Program-made: the position numbers and the translations under genes
Source: Flavobacteriales bacterium
GTDB taxonomy: Bacteria; Bacteroidota; Bacteroidia; Flavobacteriales_D; Sanyastnellaceae
Length of the DNA stretch: 64,000 nucleotides
Direction: 5' to 3'
Assembly: GCA_029242765.1 (NCBI GenBank)
Contig: JAQWTJ010000038.1
Coordinates: 91,467 to 155,466 of the forward strand
In this document: positions 15,791 through 24,913 of the stretch, in pieces
How the letters are laid out: every line of letters begins with the position of its first letter
Position numbering within the stretch: position 1 is the first letter of the stretch
Notes under the pieces: generated by a model
Databases searched by the model: none
What the model saw: the letters and a program-made list of their open reading frames with translations, nothing else
Told to the model about the DNA's origin: nothing

Positions 15791-17746
15791 ATGAGCGACG
15801 CAGAGCACACGAATCCCACCTCCTTCGAGGCTGGACCCAATCTTCGAAAGATCGAAGTGCCGGAAGATTTGCGTCAAGCTTTTAAGGTCGAGCAGCTGCC
15901 CACTGTTTGTGACGAACTCAGGCAATTCATCATCGATGTCGTCTCTGAAAAGGGCGGCCATTTCGGCGCGTCCTTAGGCGTTGTTGAGTTGACTGTGGCG
16001 CTGCACTATGTCTTCAATACGCCTGACGACCCCATCGTTTGGGATGTTGGACACCAAGCCTACGGCCATAAAATTTTGACGGGTCGCCGCGACAGGTTTC
16101 ATACCAACCGCATCCACGGCGGCATCAGCGGATTCCCCAACCGAAGTGAAAGCGAGCACGATGCTTTCGGCGTGGGGCACAGTTCCACGAGCATCTCTGC
16201 TGCCCTGGGGATGGCCGTTGCTTCGAAGCTAAAAGGGGAGAAGTCGCAGGCTATTGCGGTGATAGGTGACGGTGCAATGACGGGCGGATTGGCCTTTGAA
16301 GGGCTGAATCAAGGGGGTATTCTAGACACGAATTTGCTGGTTGTCCTCAACGACAACTGCATGTCCATTGACCCCAATGTCGGGGCACTCAAGGAATATT
16401 TAACGGACATCACCACTTCGCCGACCTACAATAAGGTGAAGGACGAGGTGTGGCATCTGCTGGGCAAGATTTCCAAGTTTGGCCCCAATGCGCAGGCGAT
16501 TGCCACCAAGGTGGCCGACGCTGTGAAGGGCTCGCTGCTGAGCCAGAGCAATCTGTTTGAGGCCTTGAATTTTCGCTATTTCGGGCCGGTGGACGGTCAT
16601 GATGTGGTTTTTCTTGAGCAGGTGTTGCGCGATTTGAAGGATATTCCCGGGCCTAAAATTCTGCATTGCGTCACGAAAAAGGGCAAGGGTTACGCTCCGG
16701 CCGAGGCGGGGTCACCAACCCAGTGGCACGCACCGGGGCTCTTCAACAAGGACACCGGCGAGCTCATCAAGGTCGGCCGTAAGGATGCGCACCCGCCCAA
16801 GTTCCAAGACGTATTCGGCGAGACGCTGGTGGAACTCGCCGAGGGGGACGATAGAATAGTCGGCGTCACGCCCGCTATGCCCACGGGCTGTTCGATGAAA
16901 ATTATGATGGAGGCGATGCCTGATCGCGCCTTCGATGTGGGCATCGCTGAGCAGCACGCGGTCACTTTTTCTGCGGGCATGGCGACTCGCGGTTTGGTTC
17001 CGTTTTGCAATATCTACAGCTCATTTATGCAACGGGCCTATGACCAATTGATCCACGATGTCGCCCTGCAAAACCTCCATGTGGTGTTTTGCTTGGACCG
17101 CGGTGGGCTTGTCGGGGCGGACGGGGCAACGCACCATGGTGCGTACGATTTGGCCTTTATGCGCTGCATTCCGAACATGACGGTGTGCTCGCCGATGGAT
17201 GAGGAGCAGTTGCGCAATTTGATGTTTACTGGTGTTTCAGGTCAATCGGGCCCCTTCACCATTCGTTATCCTCGTGGGCAAGGGGTGATGACCGATTGGC
17301 GTCGGCCCCTGAAGAAGATTAAGGTGGGCACAGGTCGCCGTGTATGTGCTGGAGACGACGTGGCCATCTTAACCATCGGACCCGTGGGCCACACGGCCGC
17401 CAAGGCGGTTGAACAACTGGCCGATGCGGGTGTTTCAGCAGCCTTGTACGATCTCCGCTTTGTCAAGCCCCTTGATGAGACGCTCTTGCACGAGGTGTTC
17501 GGTAAATTTGACAAGGTGGTTACTGTTGAGGACGGATGCATGCAAGGTGGAATGGGCAGCGCTGTGCTGGAATTTATGGCAGCCCAAGGCTATGCTGCGC
17601 AGGTGTGCATTTTAGGCATCCCTGACCAATTCATTGAGCACGGAACCCAAGCTGATCTCTATGCCGAGTGCGGCTTCGCCCTTGTCGACATTGTGGAGGC
17701 TGTACAGAAACTATGTGGGGGCCGCAAGGCTATTAAAGCGGGCTGA
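15791..17746 (+). CDS. dxs: 1-deoxy-D-xylulose-5-phosphate synthase
   Basis: Thiamine-diphosphate enzyme condensing pyruvate and glyceraldehyde 3-phosphate, the first step of the MEP isoprenoid pathway. ATG 15791 gives 651 residues; the upstream ORF extension overlaps purQ and is not family-like. Motifs are GGHFGASLGVVELTVALHYVF, WDVGHQAYGHKILTGRRD, GDGAMTGGLAFEGLN (thiamine diphosphate site), GPVDGHD, GIAEQHAVTFSAG and HDVALQNLHVVFCLDRGGLVGADG. The C-terminal transketolase domain is complete. It feeds the polyprenyl synthase (43972) and UppS (26801) encoded elsewhere in the window. Confidence 0.96.
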   Translation: MSDAEHTNPTSFEAGPNLRKIEVPEDLRQAFKVEQLPTVCDELRQFIIDVVSEKGGHFGASLGVVELTVALHYVFNTPDDPIVWDVGHQAYGHKILTGRRDRFHTNRIHGGISGFPNRSESEHDAFGVGHSSTSISAALGMAVASKLKGEKSQAIAVIGDGAMTGGLAFEGLNQGGILDTNLLVVLNDNCMSIDPNVGALKEYLTDITTSPTYNKVKDEVWHLLGKISKFGPNAQAIATKVADAVKGSLLSQSNLFEALNFRYFGPVDGHDVVFLEQVLRDLKDIPGPKILHCVTKKGKGYAPAEAGSPTQWHAPGLFNKDTGELIKVGRKDAHPPKFQDVFGETLVELAEGDDRIVGVTPAMPTGCSMKIMMEAMPDRAFDVGIAEQHAVTFSAGMATRGLVPFCNIYSSFMQRAYDQLIHDVALQNLHVVFCLDRGGLVGADGATHHGAYDLAFMRCIPNMTVCSPMDEEQLRNLMFTGVSGQSGPFTIRYPRGQGVMTDWRRPLKKIKVGTGRRVCAGDDVAILTIGPVGHTAAKAVEQLADAGVSAALYDLRFVKPLDETLLHEVFGKFDKVVTVEDGCMQGGMGSAVLEFMAAQGYAAQVCILGIPDQFIEHGTQADLYAECGFALVDIVEAVQKLCGGRKAIKAG

Positions 17747-17760
17747 TTCCCGCAAATAAG

Positions 17761-18267
17761 ATGGACGAGCTGATCAATCGTGTGGAACAAAGTGGGCTGG
17801 TGCAGCTGGATTTGTCGCGCCTTGCTGCAGCCATCCCGCAGGCTGACTTGGACCTTGCGCCGGTGTTGTGGCAAGGGCTTGCACTTCGGGAAAAGGAATA
17901 CCGGGCCTGGCTCAAAGAACTGGACCTCGCGTCCTTTGATGGCTGCGCTGTCGCGCTGCACTGCTCGGCCGAGGCCACCATCCCCGCGTGGGCCTGGATG
18001 CTCGCTACCGCCGCGCTCTCACCGGTCGCCCACTCCGTGCACGGCTGTGCACCTCAAGATCTGGGTGGCCTGCTTCTGCTGAGCATCGTCGAAAAGCTCG
18101 ATCTCGAAATCTATCGCGATGCCCGGGTGGTCGTCAAGGGCTGCGGCCCTCACACCGGCCCCGCACCTCTGATGCGCCTGATTGAGCGCCTGCGCCCCGT
18201 TGTGAAGTCCTTGATGTTTGGGGAGCCTTGCAGCACCGTCCCGATTTACAAGCGCCCCCGCAGCTGA
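17761..18267 (+). CDS. DUF2480 family protein
   Basis: A 168-residue soluble protein matching the Bacteroidota DUF2480 family from end to end: INRVEQSGLVQLDLSRL at the start, VALHCSAEATIPAWAWMLATAAL in the middle, VVVKGCGPHTGPAPLMRLI and the highly conserved SLMFGEPCSTVPIYKRP at the C-terminus. Two conserved cysteines (KGC and PCSTV) suggest metal or Fe-S chemistry, but this is inference and the function is unknown. It lies 14 bases after dxs and 30 before polA. Confidence 0.88.
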   Translation: MDELINRVEQSGLVQLDLSRLAAAIPQADLDLAPVLWQGLALREKEYRAWLKELDLASFDGCAVALHCSAEATIPAWAWMLATAALSPVAHSVHGCAPQDLGGLLLLSIVEKLDLEIYRDARVVVKGCGPHTGPAPLMRLIERLRPVVKSLMFGEPCSTVPIYKRPRS

Positions 18268-18297
18268 GAGCGTCAACCCTCGATGTACCTTGGGACC

Positions 18298-21171
18298 ATG
18301 ATCACGAAGCCCTCTGAAAAGAAGCTCTTTCTGCTCGATGCATTTGCCCTGATTTTCCGGGCGTACTACGCCTTCATTCGCAGCCCACGCATCAATTCCA
18401 AGGGCTGGAACACTTCAGCTTCGTTTGGTTTTACAAACGCCATGCTCGAAGTCATTCGCTCGGAGAAACCCACCCACTTGGCGGTGGTGTTTGACCCGCC
18501 TGGGCCGAACTTTCGTCACGACACCTTCCCTGAGTACAAGGCCAATCGTGAGGCCACGCCGGAGGATATCAAGGCTTCGGTTCCGCGAATCATTGAGTTG
18601 CTTGAGGCCATGCACATTCCGGTGATCCGAGAGCCGGGGTTTGAGGCGGATGATATGATCGGATACCTTGCGCGCCTGGCGGCCGAGCAGGACTTCGAGG
18701 TGTACATGATGACACCGGACAAAGATTTCGGCCAATTGGTCACCGAGAAGGTGAAAATGTACCGGCCAGGCCGCAGTGGCAACCCGCCTGAAATTTGGGG
18801 CCCGGCTGAAGTCTGCGAGCGTTTCGGACTCACTTCTCCCGAGCAGATGATCGACTACTTGGGGCTGATGGGCGACTCGGCCGACAATATCCCCGGCATC
18901 CCGGGCGTGGGCCCCAAGACGGCATCTAAATTACTCGCGGACTACGGCACGCTTGAGGGCGTGCTGGCCCATGGAGATGAGTTGAAGGGCAAGCTGCGCG
19001 AGCGCGTTGAAGGGGGGCACGAATCGGCATTGATGTCCAAGGAGCTCGCAACCATTGTGACGGATATTCCTTACGAACCGAGCTTTGAAGCGATGGCTAT
19101 GGTGCCGCCCAATGCTCAAGCCCTCGCCGAGGTGCTTGATCGCTTGGAATTTCGAACGCTCACCAAGCGAGTGGGCGATATTCTACCCTCTTCTGCAGTG
19201 CAAGCGGCTTCGGTTGCGGCTCAAACGACCTCTCCCGCTTCAGTTGCGGAAAACGCAGGCGGTCAAATAGATCTGTTCAGTGCACCCGTTGCGTCTGAGA
19301 CTGCAAATGCAGCGGCGGCGCCGAAGCTTGAAAAACCCGAGCATTCACGGGCCTTCCCCGCATCAGAGGTTAACTATGCATTGGCTGCCAATCCGACGGC
19401 CATTGCCCAGATGCTGCAGGCGGTGGGAGGGGCTGAGCGGGTGGCTTTCCATGCGATAACCACAGGCGAGCCGCCCATGGGCTTATGCCTGCTGGGAATG
19501 GCGGTGGCAAGTGAGCCCGGCAAGGGTTGGTACTTGCCGGTGGCGGGCGAGCATGCGAAGTCCGGCCGAGAGGCCTTGGCTGCCGTGTTGACATTGGCCT
19601 CTGAAAAGGGGGCAGTGCATGACAGCAAACCCCTGATGCACCTGCTCAAATCGATGGGAATGGAGGTGCCTAAAGAACTGTTTGATGTGCACTTGGCCCA
19701 TTATGTGCTCAAGCCTGATATGCGCCATGGCCAAGCCTATCTTGCTGATGTGCTGCTTAATTGCCGGGTGATGCCTGAGGTTGCGGTGCTGGGCGGTCAC
19801 GGAAAATCGCGGCGCCAACTCGAGGATGTTGCGCCCGAAGACATGGTGGATTACGCCATGGAAAGTGCGGATTTGACCTTTCGCTTGGCTGCACATATGC
19901 AGGCCGCATACGAGTCTCGAATTGATGGGAAGGACATCGAAATATTTGAAAAACTTGAGATGCCGCTGATCCCCGTACTCGTGGCGATGGAGCACGAGGG
20001 CATCCGATTGGATGTGGAGCACTTGCGTTCCATGGCGGGTGATTTGACGGGCGAAATCACACAGCGGACAGCGGCGATTGTCGAGGCGGCGGGCCAGCAG
20101 TTCAATGTTGACTCACCTTCCCAATTGGGTGAGATTCTATTCGACACCTTGGAGATTTCGACCGGGAAAAAGAAGCCTAAGAAGACGAAAACAGGCAAGT
20201 ATTCCACCAGTGAAGATGTGCTAAGCAAGTTGACCGACGCCCATCCAATCGTGGAGCAGGTGCTTGAATACCGCACTTTGAAGAAGCTCTTATCGACCTA
20301 CTTGGAGCCGCTTCCTGAGCTTGTGAATGCTCAGACGGGTCGGATTCACAGCCAATTCATGCAGGCGGTGGCAGCCACGGGTCGGCTTTCTTCTATAAAA
20401 CCGAACCTGCAGAACATTCCGATTCGCACGCCCCAAGGCCGGAAGGTCCGGGAGGCCTTTGTGCCTCGCGACAAGGACCACGTGTTGATGGCGGCGGACT
20501 ACAGTCAAGTGGAATTGCGCATTGTCGCCTCACTGAGCAAGGACCGCGGAATGGTCCAAGCCTTTAAAAGCGGCCAGGATATCCACGCGGCGACGGCCGC
20601 CAAGGTGTTTGGAGTTGAACTTGACGCGGTCAGCCGTGAGCAACGCTCGCAAGCCAAGGCGGTCAATTTCGGCATCTTGTATGGGCAGGGCGCTTTCGGA
20701 TTGGCAGAAAATCTTAATATCTCAAGGAAGGAGGCGAAGCAAATCATCGAAAGTTATTTCGCACAGTTTGCTGATTTGAAGGCCTACCAAGACGCCTCGC
20801 TGGAGGAGGCGCGTCAGCGAGGCTATGTGCAGACGTTGATGGGGCGCAAGCGCTGGGTTCCCGATTTGACATCGGCCAATCCGATGGTCCGATCCTTTGC
20901 CGAACGCAACGCCATCAATGCCCCGGTGCAAGGCTCAGCGGCTGACATCATCAAGGTGGCCATGATCCGCATCCAAGGCGAAATTGAAAGGCGTGGCTTG
21001 GCCTCACGGATGATTCTTCAAGTGCACGACGAGCTTGTTTTTGATGTGCCGCGCAGTGAGTTGGAAGAGCTCAAAAAATTGGTTCGCGGCGAGATGGAGG
21101 GTGCGGCTGAGCTTGACGTGCCGCTCGTGGTGGATGTACAGACTGGGGAGAATTGGCTCGAGGCGCATTGA
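18298..21171 (+). CDS. polA: DNA polymerase I with degenerate proofreading domain
   Basis: Repair and Okazaki-fragment polymerase, about 957 residues from ATG 18298 (ATG 18283 is an in-frame alternative). The 5'-3' exonuclease domain (1-290) keeps its acidic residues: FLLDAFALIFRAYYAF, GFEADDMIGY, TPDKDFGQLV, GLMGDSADNIPGIPGVGPKTA. The polymerase domain is complete: motif A DYSQVELRIVAS, motif B RSQAKAVNFGILYGQGAFG, motif C LQVHDELVFDVP. The middle domain aligns with the 3'-5' exonuclease, but its four metal-binding carboxylates are replaced: FDTET is FHAIT (His385, Ile387), the NLKYD Asp is Leu446, and the YxxxD Asp is Ser523. Proofreading activity is therefore not expected, as in Taq polymerase. 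Confidence 0.95.
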   Translation: MITKPSEKKLFLLDAFALIFRAYYAFIRSPRINSKGWNTSASFGFTNAMLEVIRSEKPTHLAVVFDPPGPNFRHDTFPEYKANREATPEDIKASVPRIIELLEAMHIPVIREPGFEADDMIGYLARLAAEQDFEVYMMTPDKDFGQLVTEKVKMYRPGRSGNPPEIWGPAEVCERFGLTSPEQMIDYLGLMGDSADNIPGIPGVGPKTASKLLADYGTLEGVLAHGDELKGKLRERVEGGHESALMSKELATIVTDIPYEPSFEAMAMVPPNAQALAEVLDRLEFRTLTKRVGDILPSSAVQAASVAAQTTSPASVAENAGGQIDLFSAPVASETANAAAAPKLEKPEHSRAFPASEVNYALAANPTAIAQMLQAVGGAERVAFHAITTGEPPMGLCLLGMAVASEPGKGWYLPVAGEHAKSGREALAAVLTLASEKGAVHDSKPLMHLLKSMGMEVPKELFDVHLAHYVLKPDMRHGQAYLADVLLNCRVMPEVAVLGGHGKSRRQLEDVAPEDMVDYAMESADLTFRLAAHMQAAYESRIDGKDIEIFEKLEMPLIPVLVAMEHEGIRLDVEHLRSMAGDLTGEITQRTAAIVEAAGQQFNVDSPSQLGEILFDTLEISTGKKKPKKTKTGKYSTSEDVLSKLTDAHPIVEQVLEYRTLKKLLSTYLEPLPELVNAQTGRIHSQFMQAVAATGRLSSIKPNLQNIPIRTPQGRKVREAFVPRDKDHVLMAADYSQVELRIVASLSKDRGMVQAFKSGQDIHAATAAKVFGVELDAVSREQRSQAKAVNFGILYGQGAFGLAENLNISRKEAKQIIESYFAQFADLKAYQDASLEEARQRGYVQTLMGRKRWVPDLTSANPMVRSFAERNAINAPVQGSAADIIKVAMIRIQGEIERRGLASRMILQVHDELVFDVPRSELEELKKLVRGEMEGAAELDVPLVVDVQTGENWLEAH

Positions 21172-21288
21172 TGTAAAGTGGGGCGTAGTAGCTGCCAACG
21201 CTTAGGGTTGGATAACTTCTGCAAGAGCCATAAAACGCGGGCACGCGCTTCGGAACTTGGGGACTTAGAAATCTTGAACTCCTAAGCC

Positions 21289-22212
21289 ATGCACACCCCC
21301 AGCACTCGCCGCCATTCAGGCGCTTGGTCTCTCGGCGCATTGACCCTCTTTTCACTGGCCTTGTTGGCCGGTTGCAGCGAATCTGCTCCGCCCGAAGACA
21401 CGTCACAAGAAGCCCCAGCACAGCAAGTTGAAGAAGGCGCCATGCCCACAACGCGCACCAATGCGTTGAAGAAAATTTTCCATGCCGTGCCCTCACCGAT
21501 TGAAACGGCTCTGCTACTCGAGGCCTCTGGAGTGAATTTTTCGACGGGTGATTTGCACGACCCTGCAAAGGCGTCTGGCTACGCCACAACGGGATCACAA
21601 GCTGTGAACCTAGGGGTGTATGCGGGCGATTTGAGCTACGCAACAATCTACAACCGAAATCAAGAGGCGATTGAATACTTGAATGTTGCGCGACGTCTTG
21701 CCGATGAACTGGGCGTGGGCGATTTGATAGACAGCGCATTGATTGCTCGGGCCGAGGACAACCGCCAGGTGCGCGATTCACTGATCCATATTGTCACCAG
21801 TACGTTTTACGCGCTCAACGCCCGTCTCAAAGAAAACGGCATGGAGGACGTCTCAGGCTTGATTGCCGCAGGAGGTTGGATTGAAGGCGTGTACTTAGGG
21901 ACGCGCAACCTCGACGGTGCAACCCAGGATTTGAAGGTTCGTATTGCCGAGCAAAAACTCACGCTCGACAACCTCATGTCATTGCTCGGGTCCTACCCCA
22001 GCACAGAAGACCTTGCGGCCATGATTGCGTCTTTAGAGCCTGTAGAAACAGCCTTTGCCGGTGTTGCCATTGTCGACCACGCGGCCACCACCACCACAGC
22101 AGACGATGGCATGATTGTCATATCAGGGGGCCCCGAGATTACCATTTCAGATGAAACACTCGCCGCGATTGCAACAGCGATTTCGGAAGTGCGTAACCAT
22201 TACGCAAATTGA
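21289..22212 (+). CDS. Uncharacterised Bacteroidota lipoprotein
   Basis: A 307-residue protein with a lipoprotein signal (LGALTLFSLALLAGCSES, lipobox LAGC), so probably anchored to the outer or inner membrane. The mature part is helical: KKIFHAVPSPIETALLLEASG, a YATTGSQAVNLGVYAGDLSYA stretch with Gly-Val-Tyr repeats, IEYLNVARRLADELGVGDLID and AAGGWIEGVYLGT. I recognise this as a conserved Bacteroidota type but no function is known to me. It stands alone after a 117-base intergenic region that contains no gene and is probably co-transcribed with the next gene (TTGA overlap at 22209). Confidence 0.7.
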   Translation: MHTPSTRRHSGAWSLGALTLFSLALLAGCSESAPPEDTSQEAPAQQVEEGAMPTTRTNALKKIFHAVPSPIETALLLEASGVNFSTGDLHDPAKASGYATTGSQAVNLGVYAGDLSYATIYNRNQEAIEYLNVARRLADELGVGDLIDSALIARAEDNRQVRDSLIHIVTSTFYALNARLKENGMEDVSGLIAAGGWIEGVYLGTRNLDGATQDLKVRIAEQKLTLDNLMSLLGSYPSTEDLAAMIASLEPVETAFAGVAIVDHAATTTTADDGMIVISGGPEITISDETLAAIATAISEVRNHYAN

Positions 22213-22229
22213 ACGTAAGCCATAACGCC

Positions 22230-22667
22230 ATGAAAGCGATTCAGCATATCACCCTTGCAGCCCTAGCAACCGTTTTTGCGTTGGGCCTATCCACCGACGC
22301 CACTGCCCAGTGCCGCTCGTTTACCAAAAAGCGTTGCCTTCCCAAGCTGGAGGAGTACGTTCAAAATGACAATTACAATACGGCCGTCCTCATCCCTGGT
22401 GATGAGGCCGAGTTGTCGCTGACCTTCTTTGGAGGTCGCGCCTACCGGTTGCTCGTTTGCGGTCACCCCGTGTTGGGCGACTTGAATTTCCAAGTGTTGG
22501 ACGCGCGTGGAAACGGCGTCTACGACAGCACCGACAAGGATATGAGTCACTTCGATTTCCGCGTGGCAAACACGCAGCAGATGACCGTTCGGGTGCAAGT
22601 GCCTGAAAGCAGTGCCGCGTTGCAGCACGAGGGCTGCGTCAGCATTATGGTTGGCTCAAAAAGCTGA
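22230..22667 (+). CDS. Small exported protein of unknown function
   Basis: 145 residues from ATG 22230; the TTG at 22209 overlaps the previous stop and is an alternative. It has a signal peptide (ITLAALATVFALGLSTDATAQ). The mature part, CRSFTKKRCLPKLEEYVQND then FFGGRAYRLLVCGHPVLGDLNFQVLD, looks like a single beta-sandwich domain with two to four cysteines that could form disulfides. No family name comes to mind. Its 3' end overlaps the convergent hydrolase gene by 23 bases. Pairing with the lipoprotein suggests a shared envelope role, which is inference. Confidence 0.65.
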   Translation: MKAIQHITLAALATVFALGLSTDATAQCRSFTKKRCLPKLEEYVQNDNYNTAVLIPGDEAELSLTFFGGRAYRLLVCGHPVLGDLNFQVLDARGNGVYDSTDKDMSHFDFRVANTQQMTVRVQVPESSAALQHEGCVSIMVGSKS

Positions 22668-23442
22668 CCACCGCTTTGTAAAATCCATCGGGGTCTTCGG
22701 CGTGAAGCCAATGCCCCGCTCCTTTTAGGCAATGCGCGGAGAAATCCGTGCATTGTGCTTTAAAGGCGTCGAGTCCACGGGAGTTTACGTACCCGGAGCC
22801 CCCTCCATATATGGCCAATGTGGGTGCTTCAATACGCCTTTCATCGGCCAAATGTCCGGACACTTCGGTCAGATGTCGCCGCAATACGGGAAGGTTGAAC
22901 CGAAAGCTGAATCCCCCGCCTTCCTTGCGATACAACCCCTTGAGAAGGAACATCCGCACGATGGGGCTGTCAATCTTCAAGGCCAATTCTACATCGACTT
23001 CACCACGATTTTGTGCCCGATCTAAGTGGAGCCCACTCAAGGCATCGAATAAGGCGGTGTGATGCGGTTCATACGCCACTGGTGCAATGTCAGCCACGAC
23101 CAACTTGTTCACCCGCTCAGGGTGCCATTGTGCAAAGCGCATCACCGTTTTTCCACCCATGCTATGCCCCAGCAGGTCGACCTGTGCCAGCCCCAGCTCG
23201 TCAAGAAGCAAGAGCAAGTCGGCGGCCATGTCGACGTACGTGTGGCTGGGGTGGTGCGGACTGCGGCCGTGGTTGCGTTGGTCGACCAGCAAAACGGGCC
23301 GCCCTTGACCAAAGCGACGCCCGAGCGTCTGCCAATTGCCCGAGGCTCCCAGCAATCCATGCAGAATGACCAAAGGCTTTTCGCCTTGCCCTGCTGCTCC
23401 GCCTTGCTCGGCGGACTCGGCCCATCGATGAAAGAGCTTCAT
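22645..23442 (-). CDS. Alpha/beta hydrolase (YbfF-like esterase)
   Basis: A 265-residue hydrolase from ATG 23442. Family features are LVILHGLLGASGNWQTLGRRF (oxyanion region), VLLVDQRNHGRSPH, and the nucleophile elbow GHSMGGKTVMRFA with the catalytic serine. The acid residue probably comes after IEAPTLAIYGG, and the His lies in GAGHWLHAEDPDGF. It resembles the acyl-CoA esterase YbfF group; the substrate cannot be told. Its ATG overlaps the pdxJ stop as ATGA, so translation is probably coupled. The extra TTG upstream in the ORF track is unnecessary. Confidence 0.85.
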   Translation of the reverse strand: MKLFHRWAESAEQGGAAGQGEKPLVILHGLLGASGNWQTLGRRFGQGRPVLLVDQRNHGRSPHHPSHTYVDMAADLLLLLDELGLAQVDLLGHSMGGKTVMRFAQWHPERVNKLVVADIAPVAYEPHHTALFDALSGLHLDRAQNRGEVDVELALKIDSPIVRMFLLKGLYRKEGGGFSFRFNLPVLRRHLTEVSGHLADERRIEAPTLAIYGGGSGYVNSRGLDAFKAQCTDFSAHCLKGAGHWLHAEDPDGFYKAVVSFLSQP

Positions 23443-24173
23443 GGTGTGGTCAAGCACGAAGTGTACTTCTGTAGCGCTTGATGCATCCCCAAGTACAGCG
23501 CGTCGCTGATGAAAGCGTGGCCGATCGATACTTCTAGAAGCTCGGGGATTAGATCGTCAAAAAAGGCGAGGTTTTCCAAGTTCAAGTCGTGGCCAGCATT
23601 TACGCCTAAACCCAATGTGTTCGCGTGCTTTGCCGCCGCCGCAAAAGGAGCTGCGGCCTGTTCCCGGTTGAGCGCGAATCCCGAAGCGTACGCTTCAGTG
23701 TACAGTTCCACGCGGCCGGCGCCCAGCGCCGCGGCCCCTTCGATCAGTTCGATCTCCGTGCCCACAAACAAGCTGCTGCGCATCCCCCACGCGTGAACCT
23801 GCGTAAGCACTTCACTGAGCAAGGCCGAACGCCCCAGCGTGTCCCAGCCCGCATTCGAAGTCAGCGCCTCGGGTGGATCGGGGACGAGCGTCACCTGCTC
23901 CGGCCGCACCGCTTCAATCAGTTGCATGAACGCAGTGCCCGGGTAGCCCTCCACATTGAACTCGACACCCGCCTCGGCCGTCACTTGACGGATCGCCCGC
24001 ACGTCTTCAAAGGTGATGTGCCGTTGATCGGGTCGCGGATGCACCGTTACCCCGTCCACGCCCCATCGGCAAAGCGCGCGTGCAGCCTCTACCGGACAAG
24101 GCAAAAGGCCACCCCGCGCATTGCGGATTGTGGCAATCTTATTTACGTTGATGCTCAGTCGGGTGCGTTGCAT
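23439..24173 (-). CDS. pdxJ: Pyridoxine 5'-phosphate synthase
   Basis: Last ring-closing step of the DXP-dependent vitamin B6 pathway: condenses 1-deoxyxylulose 5-phosphate with 3-amino-2-oxopropyl phosphate. The 244-residue TIM barrel shows RLSINVNKIATIRNARGG, GVDGVTVHPRPDQRHIT, FNVEGYPGTAFM, EQVTLVPDPPEALTS, GLGVNAGHDLNLENL and EVSIGHAFISDALYLG, all family signatures. It is coupled to the downstream hydrolase. dxs in the same window makes the shared precursor. It is divergent from the CBS-domain gene. Confidence 0.96.
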   Translation of the reverse strand: MQRTRLSINVNKIATIRNARGGLLPCPVEAARALCRWGVDGVTVHPRPDQRHITFEDVRAIRQVTAEAGVEFNVEGYPGTAFMQLIEAVRPEQVTLVPDPPEALTSNAGWDTLGRSALLSEVLTQVHAWGMRSSLFVGTEIELIEGAAALGAGRVELYTEAYASGFALNREQAAAPFAAAAKHANTLGLGVNAGHDLNLENLAFFDDLIPELLEVSIGHAFISDALYLGMHQALQKYTSCLTTP

Positions 24174-24262
24174 TAAGAGCGCTTGGTTGATAGTTGTTGA
24201 CGACGATGGCGGCCTTTGCGCGCGCGGGTGCTAATTTCGTAACACAAAGCGTTTCCATACAC

Positions 24263-24913
24263 ATGCATGCAGCGAGTATTCTCGATCCCGAAATGATAGC
24301 CCTAGCTCCAGGCGACACCTTAGATAAGGCGCTTCGGGCTATGGCCGAGTTGAATATGGCCCATCTTCCGGTGGTTGCAGAAGGCCAATTTCTTGGTCTT
24401 GCGGCAGAGGAGGACTTGCTTGACCACGATGGAGACCATGTCTTTATTACCAATGCGCGGCTGATGCCTGTGGCAGTCGGTCCGAAGCAGCATTTCTTGG
24501 AAGTTATCGACGCGATGGTGCGCAACCACTTGACGATTATGCCTGTGGTGGATGAGGGGCACTACCTTGGAGCCATTAGTCACGCCAAGATTTTTGAGAC
24601 ATTGGCCTTGCAAATTTCCAACGAGGACAGGGGTAGTATTTTGACATTGGGCATGGCTTGGGCGGACTATTCCCTTGCACAACTCGCCCACCGGATAGAA
24701 AGCAATGATGCGAAGATTCTACAGGTCTTCATTGCGGATCGCGGAAGTGAAAGAGTGGAGATTACCCTCCGTTTGAATACGCGTGATGTGGAGCCGGTGG
24801 TTGAATCGTTGCGCCGCCACGGCTATGAGGTGGACACCTTTTTTAAAGCGGAACAGTACGAGCAGCAGGTTCAAAAGCGTTTTGACGCTTTCATGCGCTT
24901 TTTGAAAACATGA
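24263..24913 (+). CDS. CBS-domain pair protein
   Basis: A 216-residue cytoplasmic protein from ATG 24263; the ORF track's TTG 24194 adds residues not typical of the family. Two CBS repeats are seen, DTLDKALRAMAELNMAHLPVV and AMVRNHLTIMPVVDEGHYLGAISHAKIF. A C-terminal ACT-like domain follows (RIESNDAKILQVFIADRGSERVEITLRLN, VVESLRRHGYEVDTFF). Such proteins bind adenine nucleotides and in Bacteroidota lie directly before nadK. Its stop overlaps the nadK ATG as ATGA. The target is unknown, but regulation of NAD kinase or an energy-sensing role is a reasonable guess. Confidence 0.85.
   Translation: MHAASILDPEMIALAPGDTLDKALRAMAELNMAHLPVVAEGQFLGLAAEEDLLDHDGDHVFITNARLMPVAVGPKQHFLEVIDAMVRNHLTIMPVVDEGHYLGAISHAKIFETLALQISNEDRGSILTLGMAWADYSLAQLAHRIESNDAKILQVFIADRGSERVEITLRLNTRDVEPVVESLRRHGYEVDTFFKAEQYEQQVQKRFDAFMRFLKT

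Noticed and set aside
21071-21781. 236-residue minus-strand ORF spanning the polA end and the lipoprotein start
   Set aside because: Composition is Arg/Pro/Ser-rich like an antisense frame, and it overlaps two well-supported genes.
24232-24239. TAATTTCG as promoter of the CBS-domain gene
   Set aside because: One mismatch in the -7 box and no TTG at acceptable spacing; too weak to list.
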